Shown here: positions 1 to 8,476 of the stretch, piece after piece
Layout of the letters: each line of letters begins with the position of its first letter
How positions within the stretch are numbered: position 1 is the first letter of the stretch
Source of the DNA: Acidobacteriota bacterium
GTDB lineage: Bacteria > Acidobacteriota > Terriglobia > Terriglobales > Acidobacteriaceae
DNA: 64,000 nt
NCBI GenBank assembly: GCA_018268915.1
Contig: JAFDVQ010000001.1
Coordinates: 1-64,000, forward strand
Direction: 5' to 3'
The notes under the pieces: model-generated
Database searches by the model: none
What the model saw: only the letters and a program-made list of their open reading frames with translations
What the model was told of the DNA's origin: nothing
Translations under genes and position numbers: made by a program

Positions 1-264
1 CCCTTGATTACGGAAAAGGGTCTGGGCGTGAAGGAAACCGAAGGCACGCTGGTATTCGACGTTGCTCCTGAAGCTTCGAAGACGGAAGTGAAGCAGGCGG
101 TCGAGGCGCTCTTCAAGGTAAAGGTAGCTGCAGTGCGGACCGCGAATGTGGCGGGCAAAGAACGCCGCCGCGGCAAGTTCGCAGGCTACCGGGCTGACTG
201 GAAGAAGGCTTATGTCCGGCTGAAAGCCGGGGAGAAGCTGCCGGAGTACGTGAGCAACCTGTAA
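1..264 (+). CDS. rplW: 50S ribosomal protein L23 (uL23), 5' truncated by window edge
   Basis: L23 binds 23S rRNA domain III at the polypeptide exit tunnel and is the docking site for trigger factor and SRP. The reading frame is open from base 1 (Pro-Leu-Ile-Thr-Glu-Lys), the LITEK stretch that normally sits about 10 residues into L23, so the start lies outside the window and the TTG at 4 is an internal Leu codon. The visible 87 codons carry the KVKVAAVRTANV and YRADWKKAYV segments typical of the family C-terminal half. It is the first gene seen of the S10 operon; rpsJ, rplC and rplD would be expected upstream. The stop is followed by a heptamer array before rplB. Confidence 0.95.
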   Translation, partial: PLITEKGLGVKETEGTLVFDVAPEASKTEVKQAVEALFKVKVAAVRTANVAGKERRRGKFAGYRADWKKAYVRLKAGEKLPEYVSNL

Positions 265-269
265 AAAGC

Positions 270-313
270 AGGGAACAGGGATTAGGGAACAGGGATTAGG
301 GAACAGGGAACAG
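270..313 (+). repeat. Heptamer array, rplW-rplB gap
   Basis: Six consecutive 7-base units alternate AGGGAAC and AGGGATT, then two AGGGAAC units follow. The 14-base pair of units at 270-283 is repeated exactly at 284-297. No inverted partner arm is evident. The rest of the gap to rplB holds only the ribosome binding region. Confidence 0.85.
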
Positions 314-416
314 AAAACCTGATCTTAAGCTCACAGCAAGGGATATCGGACCGAATGCGGTCCGGAGAAACGGGGAGAGCGGCAAGTAGCAGGCCGGCGC
401 TCCAGGACAAAAGACG

Positions 417-1241
417 ATGGCTATCAAGACATACAGACCGATAACGCCGACGTTGCGCTTTCAGACATCGCTGGTCAATGACGACCTGACGACGAATAAG
501 CCGCACAAGCCGCTGCTGACGACGCGCAAGCGGACCGGCGGCCGCCGCAACTCCGGTGACCTGACGATGCGGCACCAGGGCGGCGGACATAAGCAGAAGA
601 TCCGGTTGATCGACTTCAAGCGCGACAAGTTCGGAGTTCCGGGCAAGGTTGCAACCATTGAGTACGATCCGAACCGCTCCGCGCGCATCGCGCTGGTGCA
701 CTACGCCGATGGCGAGAAGCGCTACATCTTGCAGCCGGTGGGATTAAAGGTTGGAGCAACGGTTAGCTCCGGTCCTGACGCCGACATTCTGGTTGGCAAT
801 GCGCTGCCTCTCAAGAACATTCCTGCCGGCACCACGGTGCATGCGATCGAGCTTCGTCCGGGCAAGGGCGCGCAGATGGCGCGTTCGGCTGGTGCGCAGG
901 CTCAGCTGGTTGCGAAGGAAGGCGATTACGCACTCCTGAAGCTGCCTTCCGGCGAGACCCGGAAAGTGCTGGTTGAGTGCCTCGCGACGGTTGGCCAGGT
1001 AGGCAACACGGATCACGAAAATATTTCAATCGGCAAGGCAGGCCGCAAGCGCTGGATGGGAATCCGTCCGACGAACCGCGGTGTCACGATGAATCCTGTC
1101 GATCACCCGCACGGCGGTGGTGAGGGCAAGACCTCGGGCGGACGTCACCCCGTGACTCCGTGGGGCCAGCCGACACGCGGATACAAGACACGCAACAACA
1201 AGCGGACCGATGCATTCATCGTCAGCCGCCGGGCGAAGTAG
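417..1241 (+). CDS. rplB: 50S ribosomal protein L2 (uL2)
   Basis: L2 is a core 23S rRNA-binding protein needed for subunit association and peptidyl transferase assembly. The 274-residue product has the usual length, the N-terminal [13 protein letters not shown], the GGGHKQKIR loop and the strongly conserved C-terminal [13 protein letters not shown] segment with the histidine close to the peptidyl transferase centre. The start is the ATG at 417, preceded by CCAGGACAAAAG. It lies between rplW and rpsS in the canonical S10 order; rpsS begins 15 bases after its stop. Confidence 0.98.
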   Translation: MAIKTYRPITPTLRFQTSLVNDDLTTNKPHKPLLTTRKRTGGRRNSGDLTMRHQGGGHKQKIRLIDFKRDKFGVPGKVATIEYDPNRSARIALVHYADGEKRYILQPVGLKVGATVSSGPDADILVGNALPLKNIPAGTTVHAIELRPGKGAQMARSAGAQAQLVAKEGDYALLKLPSGETRKVLVECLATVGQVGNTDHENISIGKAGRKRWMGIRPTNRGVTMNPVDHPHGGGEGKTSGGRHPVTPWGQPTRGYKTRNNKRTDAFIVSRRAK

Positions 1242-1256
1242 AGGAGCTGAGGGTAT

Positions 1257-1556
1257 ATGGCACGTTCGACGAAGAAGGGGCCGTTTGTAGACGCACACCT
1301 CACGACGAAGATCGAGGTGCTGAACGCGGCCAACGACAAGAAGGTCGTGAAGACCTGGTCGCGGCGCTCGACGATCTTCCCCGAGTTTGTGGGGCACACG
1401 ATCGCAGTCCACAACGGCAAGAAGTTCGTTCCGGTCTATGTGACCGAGAACATGGTGGGACACAAGCTGGGTGAATTTGCTCCGACGCGCACGTTCAAGG
1501 GGCACACCGGCGGATCGAAAGCGGCAGAGGCTGCGGCCAAGCCGGCGGGCAAGTAG
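1257..1556 (+). CDS. rpsS: 30S ribosomal protein S19 (uS19)
   Basis: S19 sits in the 30S head with S13 and contacts the A-site finger region. The 99-residue product begins [12 protein letters not shown] and contains the conserved [21 protein letters not shown] core and the [16 protein letters not shown] end. The ATG at 1257 has a GAGGAGCTGAGGG ribosome binding region. A short Ala-rich tail ([15 protein letters not shown]) follows the conserved fold. The gene is followed by a single-armed heptamer array before rplV. Confidence 0.98.
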   Translation: MARSTKKGPFVDAHLTTKIEVLNAANDKKVVKTWSRRSTIFPEFVGHTIAVHNGKKFVPVYVTENMVGHKLGEFAPTRTFKGHTGGSKAAEAAAKPAGK

Positions 1557-1563
1557 ACGGGAT

Positions 1564-1598
1564 AGCTGAGAGCTAGTGGCTGAAAGCTAATAGCTGAG
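1564..1598 (+). repeat. Heptamer array, rpsS-rplV gap
   Basis: Five 7-base units with AGCT at a fixed phase: AGCTGAG, AGCTAGT, GGCTGAA, AGCTAAT, AGCTGAG. The unit type differs from the AGGGATC arrays but the 7-base period and array length are the same. It ends just before the rplV ribosome binding site. Confidence 0.75.
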
Positions 1599-1614
1599 TT
1601 TGAGGAAGAGACCA

Positions 1615-2121
1615 ATGGCAGTCGAGACAAAGGAATACCGGGCCGAAGCAAGGTTTCAGCGGGTGTCGCCGCAGAAGGCGCGGCTGGTGCTGGACCTGAT
1701 CAAGGGCCGGGGAATTCAGGAAGCGCTGGAGACGGCGCAGTTCACCAAGAAGCGGATCGCTCCGGTGATTCACAAATTGCTGACCTCGGCGCTGGACAAC
1801 GCGAAGTACGTGTCAGGCGAGCAGGGCATTGACCTGGATGTCGATAACCTTTACGTGAAGCAGGCCCTGGCAAACGACGGTCCGCGCATGAAGAGGATTC
1901 GCCCCGCTCCGATGGGGCGCGCCTATCGCTATCAGCGCAGGCTGAGCCACATCATCGTGTCGGTGGCTGAGCGCGACGGCGGCAGCTCGCAGCTGGTGAC
2001 CAGGGCGGAAGAGCCGGCAGCGAAGACGGCAAAGAAAACGGCTGCGAAGAAGACGGCAGCAAAGACAGCGAAGAAGGCTCCGGCTAAGAAGCCGGTGGCC
2101 AAGAAAAAGGCCAGCAAGTAG
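1615..2121 (+). CDS. rplV: 50S ribosomal protein L22 (uL22) with Lys/Ala-rich C-terminal tail
   Basis: L22 lines the peptide exit tunnel with a beta hairpin. The conserved fold runs over residues 1-115 and includes [16 protein letters not shown] and the [12 protein letters not shown] hairpin end. The ATG at 1615 is preferred over the in-frame TTG at 1600 because GAGGAAGAG lies directly before it. The product is 168 residues against about 110 in most bacteria. The extra C-terminal part (about residues 135-168) is built of [14 protein letters not shown] repeats resembling histone H1 tails. The neighbouring L29 carries a similar tail. Confidence 0.97.
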   Translation: MAVETKEYRAEARFQRVSPQKARLVLDLIKGRGIQEALETAQFTKKRIAPVIHKLLTSALDNAKYVSGEQGIDLDVDNLYVKQALANDGPRMKRIRPAPMGRAYRYQRRLSHIIVSVAERDGGSSQLVTRAEEPAAKTAKKTAAKKTAAKTAKKAPAKKPVAKKKASK

Positions 2122-2144
2122 GCCTGGAGTTTGAGGAAAAAAGC

Positions 2145-2816
2145 ATGGGACAGAAAGTCCACCCTTATGGATTCCGGCTGGGAGTAAACAAGCCATGGCG
2201 CTCGCGCTGGTTCACGGAGCGCGACTATGACAAGCTCCTGGTTGAAGACGTGAAGCTCAAGCAAGAGCTGCGCGACAAGCTGAAGGCTGCCGGTGTGAGC
2301 TCGGTTGAGATCGAGCGTCCGGGCAACAAGCTGCGGTTCCTCATCCGCACTGCGCGTCCCGGCATCGTGATCGGACGCAAGGGCGCGGAGATCGAGAAGC
2401 TGAAGACCGAGCTTGGCAAGCGCACCAACCGCGAGGTGTTCATCGACATCATCGAGGTGAACAAGCCTGAGCTTGATTCGCAGCTGGTGGCCGAGAACAT
2501 CGCGCTGCAGTTGGAAAAGCGCGTGAGCTTCCGCCGTGCGATGCGCAAGAGCGTGGATTCTGCTCTTCGCTTCGGCTGCAAGGGAATCAAGGTGCGTGTT
2601 TCGGGCCGTTTGAACGGCAACGAAATCGCACGCTCCGAGTGGTATCTGCAGGGGCGTCTGCCGCTGCACACGCTGCGCGCGGACATCGATTACGGATTCG
2701 CGGAAGCGGAGACCACCTATGGCGTGATCGGCGTGAAGACGTGGATCTACCGCGGCGATATCTACGAGCAGAAGCGCAGGCAGCAGCCCGCGGCGACCGG
2801 CTCGGGAGTGTTTTAG
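2145..2816 (+). CDS. rpsC: 30S ribosomal protein S3 (uS3)
   Basis: S3 is in the 30S head at the mRNA entry channel and contributes to mRNA unwinding. The 223-residue protein starts [13 protein letters not shown] and contains the KH domain motif [16 protein letters not shown] (around residues 75-95) and the C-terminal [11 protein letters not shown]. It starts 23 bases after rplV with GAGGAAAAAAGC before the ATG. Length and sequence are ordinary for the family. The following gap carries a two-armed heptamer repeat. Confidence 0.98.
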   Translation: MGQKVHPYGFRLGVNKPWRSRWFTERDYDKLLVEDVKLKQELRDKLKAAGVSSVEIERPGNKLRFLIRTARPGIVIGRKGAEIEKLKTELGKRTNREVFIDIIEVNKPELDSQLVAENIALQLEKRVSFRRAMRKSVDSALRFGCKGIKVRVSGRLNGNEIARSEWYLQGRLPLHTLRADIDYGFAEAETTYGVIGVKTWIYRGDIYEQKRRQQPAATGSGVF

Positions 2817-2818
2817 AG

Positions 2819-2957
2819 GCAGGGGCCAGAGATCGGGGGTCAGGGATCAGAAAGCCCGGACCTTAGATCTCAGGGACTTGATGAAAGATTGGTTAGTTTC
2901 GGGATGTGGGCAGCGCTGGATCGAACATTGATCCCTGATCTCTGAACCCTGATCCCT
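2819..2957 (+). repeat. Two-armed heptamer repeat, rpsC-rplP gap
   Basis: Left arm 2821-2850 reads in 7-base steps as AGGGGCC, AGAGATC, GGGGGTC, AGGGATC. Right arm 2930-2957 reads GATCCCT, GATCTCT, GAACCCT, GATCCCT. The arms are inverted relative to each other and flank a spacer of about 80 bases, so the transcript could fold into a long imperfect stem. Confidence 0.9.
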
Positions 2958-2974
2958 AGCTTGAGGGTTTCGTT

Positions 2975-3427
2975 ATGTTGATGCCAAAGAAAGTGAAGTA
3001 TCGCAAGCAGCAGAAGGGCAAGCGCAGGGGCAAGGCGTGGCGCGGATCTTCGCTGTCGTTTGGCGAATACGGTTTGAAGGTCATGGAGTGCGGCTATATC
3101 ACGGACCGCCAGATTGAGGCGAGCCGTATTGCGATGACCCGCTTCATCAAGCGCGGCGGCAAGATCTGGCTGCGGCTGTTTCCGGACAAGCCGATCACCA
3201 AGAAGCCGGCCGAAGTCCGAATGGGTTCGGGCAAGGGCGCGCTTGATCACTGGGTTGCTGTGGTGCGCCCCGGCAAGATCCTGTTCGAGATGGAAGGCGT
3301 AACGCCGGAGATCGCGCAGGAGGCCATGCGCCTGGCTTCGCACAAGCTGCCGTTGAAGACGAAGTTCGTGCAGCGTCCAGGAGCCGAGAAGACGGCTGCG
3401 GCTTCGACTGCCGAGAGCGCAGAGTAG
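2975..3427 (+). CDS. rplP: 50S ribosomal protein L16 (uL16)
   Basis: L16 organises the A-site tRNA region of the 50S subunit. The 150-residue product begins [19 protein letters not shown], the normal L16 N-terminus, and contains [11 protein letters not shown], the basic [15 protein letters not shown] segment and [19 protein letters not shown]. The ATG at 2975 fits the family start better than the ATG two codons later. The last about 15 residues ([13 protein letters not shown]) extend past the usual end and are Ala/Glu/Ser-rich. Confidence 0.98.
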   Translation: MLMPKKVKYRKQQKGKRRGKAWRGSSLSFGEYGLKVMECGYITDRQIEASRIAMTRFIKRGGKIWLRLFPDKPITKKPAEVRMGSGKGALDHWVAVVRPGKILFEMEGVTPEIAQEAMRLASHKLPLKTKFVQRPGAEKTAAASTAESAE

Positions 3428-3474
3428 TAGAGAGTTCAGAGACGCGCCGGTAAATGGAGCGCGGGAGACACGAG

Positions 3475-3789
3475 ATGGAATTGGCAAAGATTCGTAGTTT
3501 AAGCGACGACGAACTGCTGACGCAGGAGAAGACCTCCGCCGAGCAGCTGTTTCGGCTTCGCTTCCAGGTCTCGATGGGGCAGGCTGACGGAGTTAAGAAG
3601 CTTCGCGAGCTGCGCAAAGAGATCGCACAGATCAAGACGATTGCGCGCGAGCGCGAGCTGGGAGTTCGCGGCGCCAAGCATGAGCTGGTCTCGACGCTTC
3701 CCACAGGCGAAGCGAAGAAGACCGCCAAGAAGGCGACCGCAAAGAAGACCAGCGCGAAGAAGAGCGCAAAGAAGGGAGCCGGTGAGTAA
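3475..3789 (+). CDS. rpmC: 50S ribosomal protein L29 (uL29) with Lys/Ala-rich tail
   Basis: L29 is a small helical protein at the exit tunnel next to L23. The conserved part (residues 1-70: [46 protein letters not shown]) is followed by about 30 residues rich in AKKT/AKKA repeats, giving 104 residues against 65-75 usually. The start is ATG 3475 with GGGAGACACGAG before it; the upstream in-frame ATG at 3454 would add seven unconserved residues. The stop TAA overlaps the ATG of rpsQ by one base, so the two are translationally coupled. Confidence 0.96.
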   Translation: MELAKIRSLSDDELLTQEKTSAEQLFRLRFQVSMGQADGVKKLRELRKEIAQIKTIARERELGVRGAKHELVSTLPTGEAKKTAKKATAKKTSAKKSAKKGAGE

Positions 3790-4118
3790 TGGCGGCAACT
3801 GAGAAGCAGGCGCCCGTAAGCCGGCGCAATGAGAAGGTGGGCAATGTGGTTTCGACCAAGATGCAGAAGACCATCGTGGTCGAGGTCGAAATGCGCAAGG
3901 CTCATCCGAAGTACAAGAGGATCATCAAGAGCTCGAAGAAGTTCTACGCGCACGACGAGCAGAACTCGGCTCGCCTCGGCGATGTAGTCCGGATCCGCGA
4001 GACCCGTCCGTTGAGCAAGCTGAAGCGGTGGTCGCTTGAAGAGATTGTGCGGCGCTCGTCGCTGGCACAGATTGAAGACACGGCTGGAACAGCCGCTGCA
4101 GTCGAAACCGCCGAATAA
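3789..4118 (+). CDS. rpsQ: 30S ribosomal protein S17 (uS17)
   Basis: S17 is a primary 16S rRNA-binding OB-fold protein. The 109-residue product has the expected [36 protein letters not shown] and [18 protein letters not shown] segments. It has a short N-terminal extension before the conserved core and a C-terminal Ala/Glu-rich tail ([12 protein letters not shown]) beyond the usual about 85 residues. It overlaps rpmC by one base (TAATG). rplN follows 24 bases later. Confidence 0.97.
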   Translation: MAATEKQAPVSRRNEKVGNVVSTKMQKTIVVEVEMRKAHPKYKRIIKSSKKFYAHDEQNSARLGDVVRIRETRPLSKLKRWSLEEIVRRSSLAQIEDTAGTAAAVETAE

Positions 4119-4142
4119 GCGGAGCGGTAAGGAGAAGAATCC

Positions 4143-4514
4143 ATGGCTGTGCAAATGAGAACCATGCTCGCAGTGGCCGACAACTCCGGCGCGCGCAAGC
4201 TGCAGGTGATCCTGCCGCTCGGTGGCGGACTGGGAGTGAAGGCCGGTCTCGGCGACATCGTTACCGCCGCGGTGAAGGAAGCTTCGCCCGATGGCACGGT
4301 GAAGAAGGGCAAAGTGGTCAAGGCGGTCATCGTCCGCACCCGCAAGGAGTATCGCCGTCGCGACGGAACGTATATCCGGTTCGACGAGAATGCCGCGGTT
4401 GTGATTGATGATGCACACGAGCCGGTGGGAACCCGCGTATTCGGTCCCGTGGCCCGTGAACTGCGCGAGAAGAAGTTTTTGAAGATTGTGTCGCTGGCGC
4501 CGGAAGTGGTGTAG
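4143..4514 (+). CDS. rplN: 50S ribosomal protein L14 (uL14)
   Basis: L14 forms intersubunit bridge contacts and is the docking site of the silencing factor RsfS. The 123-residue length is typical. Recognisable segments are [40 protein letters not shown] and the C-terminal [23 protein letters not shown]. The ATG at 4143 follows GGTAAGGAGAAGAATCC, a strong ribosome binding site. Confidence 0.98.
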   Translation: MAVQMRTMLAVADNSGARKLQVILPLGGGLGVKAGLGDIVTAAVKEASPDGTVKKGKVVKAVIVRTRKEYRRRDGTYIRFDENAAVVIDDAHEPVGTRVFGPVARELREKKFLKIVSLAPEVV

Positions 4515-4518
4515 CAGG

Positions 4519-4546
4519 AATGGCTGACAGCCAACGGCTGAAAGCT
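4519..4546 (+). repeat. Heptamer array, rplN-rplX gap
   Basis: About four 7-base units can be read as GGCTGAC, AGCCAAC, GGCTGAA, AGCTGGA. They are related to the AGCTGAA type in the rpsS-rplV gap. It is a single arm, more degenerate than the others, and it fills almost the whole 42-base gap. Confidence 0.6.
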
Positions 4547-4556
4547 GGAGAGCAAA

Positions 4557-4883
4557 ATGCCGAGTTTGAATATTCGTCGTAACGATGTTGTGAAAGTGCT
4601 CACGGGCTCCGATCGCGGAAAGACTGGTCGTGTACTGCGCGTGTTTCCAGATAAGGGGACGGTTCTGGTCGAGCATGTGCGTGTAGTGAAGAAGACTGTT
4701 TCGAGCAAGAGCGGACAACGCACCAAAGGCGGAATCGCCGAGCACGAGTCGCCAATCAACGTTTCGAACGTCGCTCTGGTTTGCCCCAATGATGGGGTGG
4801 CGAGGGTCGGATACAAGACCGAAGGTACGAGCAAGGTCCGCATCTGCAAGAAGTGCGGATCGGAATTGCCGACGAAGAAGTAG
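4557..4883 (+). CDS. rplX: 50S ribosomal protein L24 (uL24)
   Basis: L24 starts 50S assembly and sits at the tunnel exit. The 108-residue product has the KOW motif early (NDVVKVLTGSDRGKTGRVLRV) and the C-terminal HESPINVSNVALVCP. Cys76, Cys97 and Cys100 (the last two in ICKKCG) resemble the zinc-ribbon form of L24, but the fourth position of a C4 site is not a Cys (CPND), so metal binding is doubtful. The start is ATG 4557 behind GGAGAGCAAA. Confidence 0.97.
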   Translation: MPSLNIRRNDVVKVLTGSDRGKTGRVLRVFPDKGTVLVEHVRVVKKTVSSKSGQRTKGGIAEHESPINVSNVALVCPNDGVARVGYKTEGTSKVRICKKCGSELPTKK

Positions 4884-4888
4884 AACCA

Positions 4889-4941
4889 CAGGGATCAGTG
4901 ATCAAGGGTCAGAGATCAGAAAGACCTCGGATCAGGTTCTG
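4889..4941 (+). repeat. Heptamer array, rplX-rplE gap
   Basis: The left arm at 4889-4919 shows units AGGGATC, AGTGATC, AAGGGTC, AGAGATC in 7-base steps. The following GGATCAGGTTCTG stretch continues the pattern in the same direction. No clear inverted right arm is present, so this copy looks incomplete. Confidence 0.75.
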
Positions 4942-5053
4942 AAAGCCGAAGAGGAATGCGCGTAGCGCGATTGCCTGGACGGACGAGTCCCTTCCGAAAC
5001 GGTACACGGATCGATGAGATCCACTCCGAGAGCGGAAGAAAGAGAGCAAAGAA

Positions 5054-5602
5054 ATGGCAGCAAGGCTGAGAGAGAAGTACAACAAGGAAATCAAGCAGGC
5101 CCTGAAGAAGGAACTCGGCATCGAGAACGCAATGGCGGTTCCGAAGCTGGAGAAGATTGTTCTGAACATGGGTCTGGGCGAAGCGACGCAGAACAACAAG
5201 CTGCTCGATCCACTCGTGAATGATCTGGCGCAAATCGCCGGACAGAAGCCGGTGACGACCAAATCGAAGAAGTCGATTGCGGCCTTCAAGGTGCGTGCCG
5301 GCATGTCGATCGGAGCGATGGTGACACTGCGCAACGACCGGGCATACGAGTTTCTCGATCGCCTGATTTCGACGGCTCTGCCGCGCGTTCGCGATTTCCG
5401 TGGAGTTTCGACAAAGAGTTTTGACGGGCGTGGTAATTACACGCTCGGACTGCGCGACCAGCTGATCTTCCCTGAGATCGACTATTCGAAGGTAGAGAAG
5501 CTGAAGGGCATGAACATCACTATCGTGACCACGGCGAAGGACGACAACTCGGCGCGTGCGCTGTTGAAGGCTTTCGGCATGCCGTTCCGGCAGGGCGCGT
5601 AG
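5054..5602 (+). CDS. rplE: 50S ribosomal protein L5 (uL5)
   Basis: L5 binds 5S rRNA and contacts the P-site tRNA and S13. The 182-residue product is typical in length and carries [53 protein letters not shown] and the end [20 protein letters not shown]. The ATG at 5054 follows AAGAGAGCAAAGAA. It begins the spc-type part of the superoperon together with rpsN. Confidence 0.98.
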   Translation: MAARLREKYNKEIKQALKKELGIENAMAVPKLEKIVLNMGLGEATQNNKLLDPLVNDLAQIAGQKPVTTKSKKSIAAFKVRAGMSIGAMVTLRNDRAYEFLDRLISTALPRVRDFRGVSTKSFDGRGNYTLGLRDQLIFPEIDYSKVEKLKGMNITIVTTAKDDNSARALLKAFGMPFRQGA

Positions 5603-5616
5603 GGGAATAGAGGATT

Positions 5617-5802
5617 ATGGCAACCACTGCAAAGAGAGTGAAGGACGCGCGGAAGCCGAAGTTCAGCTCCCGCAAACACAACCGGTGCAAGCTCTGCGGA
5701 CGTCCGCGTGCCTATCTGCGGAAGTTCGGTATCTGCCGTCTGTGTTTCCGCGGATTGGCGCTCAAGGGAGAGATCCCCGGCGTCGTGAAGTCGAGCTGGT
5801 AG
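5617..5802 (+). CDS. rpsN: 30S ribosomal protein S14, zinc-binding type Z (uS14)
   Basis: S14 is a late-assembling 30S head protein next to S3 and S10. This is the short, 61-residue zinc form with Cys24-x2-Cys27 (CKLC) and Cys40-x2-Cys43 (CRLC) forming a C4 site, ending in the conserved [11 protein letters not shown]. It starts 14 bases after rplE. Nothing unusual in the coding region; the following gap carries a large two-armed heptamer repeat. Confidence 0.98.
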   Translation: MATTAKRVKDARKPKFSSRKHNRCKLCGRPRAYLRKFGICRLCFRGLALKGEIPGVVKSSW

Positions 5803-5808
5803 TGAAGT

Positions 5809-5916
5809 AGGGATCAGAGACCAGGGATCAGGGGTCAGTTCTACAACGGTGCTGACGCTTGAGTGAAATGCAAGAGTTTTTTGCTGAACCCTGAGCCCTG
5901 AAACCTGAACCCTGAT
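5809..5916 (+). repeat. Two-armed heptamer repeat, rpsN-rpsH gap
   Basis: Left arm 5809-5838: AGGGATC, AGAGACC, AGGGATC, AGGGGTC. Right arm 5886-5916: GAACCCT, GAGCCCT, GAAACCT, GAACCCT. There are four units per arm in inverted orientation around a spacer of about 45 bases. The left arm starts right after the rpsN stop region. Confidence 0.9.
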
Positions 5917-5985
5917 GTACACATTTCCGCTGGTTCTCCTGATCGAAGGTGAGACCGGGAGCGAACGGGGAATGAAGGAGAAGGA

Positions 5986-6381
5986 ATGAGTCTGAGTGAC
6001 CCTGTAGCAGATTTTCTGGCGCGGATCCGGAACGCGATCCGGGCGCGTCATCAGAAGCTGGATGTTCCGGCTTCCAAGTTGAAGACCGAGATTGCCCGTA
6101 TTCTTAAGGAAGAGGGCTACATTTCGAACTACAAGACGCAGGAAGAGGATGGCAAGATGGTTCTCCGCGTGTACCTCAAGTACGGCGGAAGCGAAGCAGC
6201 CATTCGTGACCTGGCGAGGATCTCGCGTCCCGGCTGCCGTGTTTACATCGGCCGCGACGAGATCAAGCGCGTCCAGGGCGGACTTGGTATTTCGATCATG
6301 ACGACGCCGAAGGGCGTGATGACCGGCCGTCAGGCTCGCCGCGAAGGCGTGGGCGGCGAACTGCTCTGCGAAGTCTGGTAG
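5986..6381 (+). CDS. rpsH: 30S ribosomal protein S8 (uS8)
   Basis: S8 binds helix 21 of 16S rRNA and in E. coli represses the spc operon by binding its mRNA near rplE. The 131-residue product has the N-terminal DPVADFLARIRNA and the C-terminal GGLGISIMTTPKGVMTGRQARREGVGGELLCEVW. The ATG at 5986 follows AAGGAGAAGGA. Whether autoregulation works here is unknown; no S8-site mimic was identified. Confidence 0.98.
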   Translation: MSLSDPVADFLARIRNAIRARHQKLDVPASKLKTEIARILKEEGYISNYKTQEEDGKMVLRVYLKYGGSEAAIRDLARISRPGCRVYIGRDEIKRVQGGLGISIMTTPKGVMTGRQARREGVGGELLCEVW

Positions 6382-6387
6382 ACCTCG

Positions 6388-6555
6388 CAGTGATCAGTGA
6401 ACAGTGGTCAGTGTTCATTTTGTCGCGCTGACCTGCTTTGAAGCGAACTTTCGCCGATCACTCAGGATTGGATTACTGCCGGGTGCGACCCGGCAAGCTG
6501 CAGTGGAACGAGAAGGATGTTGGAACTGATCTCTGAAAACTGATCACTGACAACT
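6388..6555 (+). repeat. Two-armed heptamer repeat, rpsH-rplF gap
   Basis: Left arm 6389-6417 is the AGTG type: AGTGATC, AGTGAAC, AGTGGTC, AGTGTTC. Right arm 6528-6555: GATCTCT, GAAAACT, GATCACT, GACAACT. The spacer is about 110 bases, the longest of the set. Confidence 0.88.
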
Positions 6556-6594
6556 GTTTTTCGGGACTCGCAAGCCAACAAAGGATTGAATTCG

Positions 6595-7134
6595 ATGTCG
6601 CGTATTGGAAAAAAGCCGATCCCGCTGCCGGCGGGTGTCAAGTACAAGGTAGACGGCAACACTGTTCTGGTCGAAGGGCCGAAGGGTAAGGTAACGACTC
6701 TGGTTGCGGACGGTGTCACGCTCGAGACCAAGGACGGTCATCTGCTCGTGAACCGCTCGGGCGACGACAAGGCAGCCGTTCACGGACTTACCCGCGCGCT
6801 GGTCTTCAATGCAGTAACGGGTGTGACGAAGGGCTGGACGAGAGAGCTGGATATCGTCGGCATCGGCTACCGCGCTGAGCTGAAGGGCAAGGGCACCGTG
6901 GTGTTCACGCTGGGCTACTCACATCCCATCGAGTTTCCTTTGCCGACCGGAATTGAAGTCGCTATCGATCCGAAGCAGACTCACCTGACGGTGACGGGAA
7001 TCGATCGCCAGAAGGTTGGACAGGTCGCGGCCGATATGCGCTCGCTGCGCAAGCCCGATCCGTACAAGAACAAGGGCGTCCGCTATTCCGATGAGCGCCT
7101 GAAGAAGAAGGCAGGCAAGACGGGCGCGAAGTGA
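6595..7134 (+). CDS. rplF: 50S ribosomal protein L6 (uL6)
   Basis: L6 sits near the GTPase-associated centre of the 50S subunit. The 179-residue product has the duplicated L6 fold: [22 protein letters not shown] at the start, VEGPKGK, and the C-terminal DKQKVGQ-like segment ([28 protein letters not shown]). The start is ATG 6595; the in-frame TTG at 6586 adds only Asn-Ser and is less likely. A hairpin follows 9 bases after the stop. Confidence 0.98.
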   Translation: MSRIGKKPIPLPAGVKYKVDGNTVLVEGPKGKVTTLVADGVTLETKDGHLLVNRSGDDKAAVHGLTRALVFNAVTGVTKGWTRELDIVGIGYRAELKGKGTVVFTLGYSHPIEFPLPTGIEVAIDPKQTHLTVTGIDRQKVGQVAADMRSLRKPDPYKNKGVRYSDERLKKKAGKTGAK

Positions 7135-7143
7135 TCGCGTTTG

Positions 7144-7203
7144 CGAGGCGTCTGAGCCTCGCGCGATCATCCTGATCCTGAGCGCAGCGAAGGAGAAGGA
7201 TCG
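7144..7203 (+). repeat. Hairpin plus inverted GATCCT/AGGATC element, rplF-rplR gap
   Basis: A perfect 7-bp stem GCGAGGC/GCCTCGC with a 6-base loop occupies 7144-7163. It is followed at 7169-7203 by a CCTGATCCTGAGCGCAGCGA stretch and AAGGATCG. The second part resembles the CCTGAGCGAAGCGAAGG-type dispersed intergenic sequence seen in several bacterial phyla. No U-run follows the hairpin, so it is not an obvious terminator. Confidence 0.5.
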
Positions 7204-7257
7204 AACAACAACCGAACGGGGCCGTAAGGCGGTTCCGCTGATAGGAAAGAGACAAAG

Positions 7258-7614
7258 ATGATTACGCAGACCAAGAGAAACGAAATCCGCAAGCGGATCC
7301 ATACGCGTATCCGCGAGAAGCTTTCGGGCACCTCCGAGCGGCCGCGCCTGAATGTGTTTCGCTCCCTGAATCACATCTACGCGCAAGTGATCGACGACCA
7401 GAATGGCCAGACGATCGCCGCAGCATCGAGCCTCCAGCTGAAGTTGAAGAGCGGCGGCAATGTTGCAGCGGCGAAGGAGATCGGCAAGGCAATCGCAGAG
7501 AAGGCCAAGGAGAAGGGCGTCAAGAAGGTGGTCTTCGACCGCGGCGGTTTCTTGTATCACGGACGCATCAAGGCACTGGCGGATGCAGCGCGCGAAGCAG
7601 GACTTGAGTTCTAA
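7258..7614 (+). CDS. rplR: 50S ribosomal protein L18 (uL18)
   Basis: L18 binds 5S rRNA in the central protuberance. The 118-residue product has the basic N-terminus ([21 protein letters not shown]), [22 protein letters not shown] and the C-terminal [26 protein letters not shown], all normal for bacterial L18. The ATG at 7258 lies behind GGAAAGAGACAAAG. A two-armed heptamer repeat fills the gap to rpsE. Confidence 0.98.
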   Translation: MITQTKRNEIRKRIHTRIREKLSGTSERPRLNVFRSLNHIYAQVIDDQNGQTIAAASSLQLKLKSGGNVAAAKEIGKAIAEKAKEKGVKKVVFDRGGFLYHGRIKALADAAREAGLEF

Positions 7615-7617
7615 AGG

Positions 7618-7714
7618 CAGTTGTCAGCGAACAGTGGTCAGTGTTCAGTTTGAACCGGCCAGAACGCAACTGAATTAGGCTTTTTGATCACTGATCCCTG
7701 ATCACTGATCACTG
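7618..7714 (+). repeat. Two-armed heptamer repeat, rplR-rpsE gap
   Basis: Left arm 7618-7649: AGTTGTC, AGCGAAC, AGTGGTC, AGTGTTC. Right arm 7686-7714: GATCACT, GATCCCT, GATCACT, GATCACT. This copy has the AGTGATC-type unit and a spacer of about 35 bases. The right arm ends 17 bases before the rpsE ATG. Confidence 0.9.
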
Positions 7715-7730
7715 GAAAAACGAGAGAGCA

Positions 7731-8240
7731 ATGACGAATTTAGCGAAGAAACTCGATGCCAACCAGTACAACCTGAAGGATCAGGTGGTTTCGATCAACC
7801 GCGTGACCAAGGTAGTCAAGGGTGGCAAGAACATGTCGTTTGCCGCGCTGGTTGTGGTGGGTGATGCCGCTTCGGGTGTGGTGGGCTACGGATCGGGCAA
7901 GGCCAAGGAAGTTCCCCAGGCAATCCGCAAGGGAATCGAATCGGCCAAGAAGAACCTGGTCCGGGTGAACCTCACCGACACCACGATTCCGCACCAGGTC
8001 CTCGGCCGTTTTGGTTCTGGACAGGTTCTGCTGAAGCCGGCTCCGGAAGGAACGGGCGTGATCGCCGGCGGCGCTGTGCGCGCGGTGATGACCTCGGCCG
8101 GCGTACAGAACGTTCTGACCAAGAGCCTGGGAACCGCAAACCCGCACAACGTCATCAAGGCGACATTCGATGCGCTGGTGCAGCTGCGCGATAAGGGCGA
8201 TGTAGCCAGCGCGCGCGGCAAGCAGGTTGAGGAGCTTTAA
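7731..8240 (+). CDS. rpsE: 30S ribosomal protein S5 (uS5)
   Basis: S5 lies at the mRNA entry side and affects decoding accuracy. The 169-residue product shows the double-stranded RNA-binding-like N-domain ([37 protein letters not shown]) and the C-terminal domain ([37 protein letters not shown]). The ATG at 7731 follows ACGAGAGAGCA. rpmD begins two bases after its stop, so translation is probably coupled. Confidence 0.98.
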   Translation: MTNLAKKLDANQYNLKDQVVSINRVTKVVKGGKNMSFAALVVVGDAASGVVGYGSGKAKEVPQAIRKGIESAKKNLVRVNLTDTTIPHQVLGRFGSGQVLLKPAPEGTGVIAGGAVRAVMTSAGVQNVLTKSLGTANPHNVIKATFDALVQLRDKGDVASARGKQVEEL

Positions 8241-8242
8241 TC

Positions 8243-8476
8243 ATGGCTGAACAAAAGAAGAACACCCCGCCGGACACAAATCGTCCGTCGGGGACCCCGT
8301 CGAAGATCCGTATTCAGTACTACCGCTCGGCCATCTCCACGCCAGTGAAGCACAAGCTGGTGATCAAGGGGCTGGGATTCACGCGGCTGAACCAGATCGT
8401 GGAGCGTGTGGATAACGAGTCGGTGCGTGGCATGGTGAAGGCTGTGCCGCACCTGGTGAGAATTCTAGAAAACTAG
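8243..8476 (+). CDS. rpmD: 50S ribosomal protein L30 (uL30)
   Basis: L30 is a small 23S rRNA-binding protein. The conserved core is residues 21-77 (KIRIQYYRSAISTPVKHKL, LGFTRLNQIVERVDNESVRGM). An N-terminal extension of about 20 residues, rich in Pro, Thr, Asn and Lys, precedes it; bacterial L30 is normally near 60 residues. The ATG at 8243 is two bases after the rpsE stop and uses a Shine-Dalgarno sequence inside rpsE (GAGGAGC). Confidence 0.96.
   Translation: MAEQKKNTPPDTNRPSGTPSKIRIQYYRSAISTPVKHKLVIKGLGFTRLNQIVERVDNESVRGMVKAVPHLVRILEN

Noticed and set aside
4..264. TTG at position 4 as the start of rplW
   Set aside because: The codon before it (Pro) continues the family sequence, so the true start lies before the window.
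282..701. Minus-strand open frame of 139 codons over the rplW-rplB gap and rplB
   Set aside because: It overlaps the clearly conserved L2 gene on the other strand and reads like an antisense shadow with no family features.
3195..4889. Long minus-strand frame (564 codons) across rplP to rplX
   Set aside because: It is an antisense shadow of five conserved ribosomal genes. High GC and frame bias explain its length.
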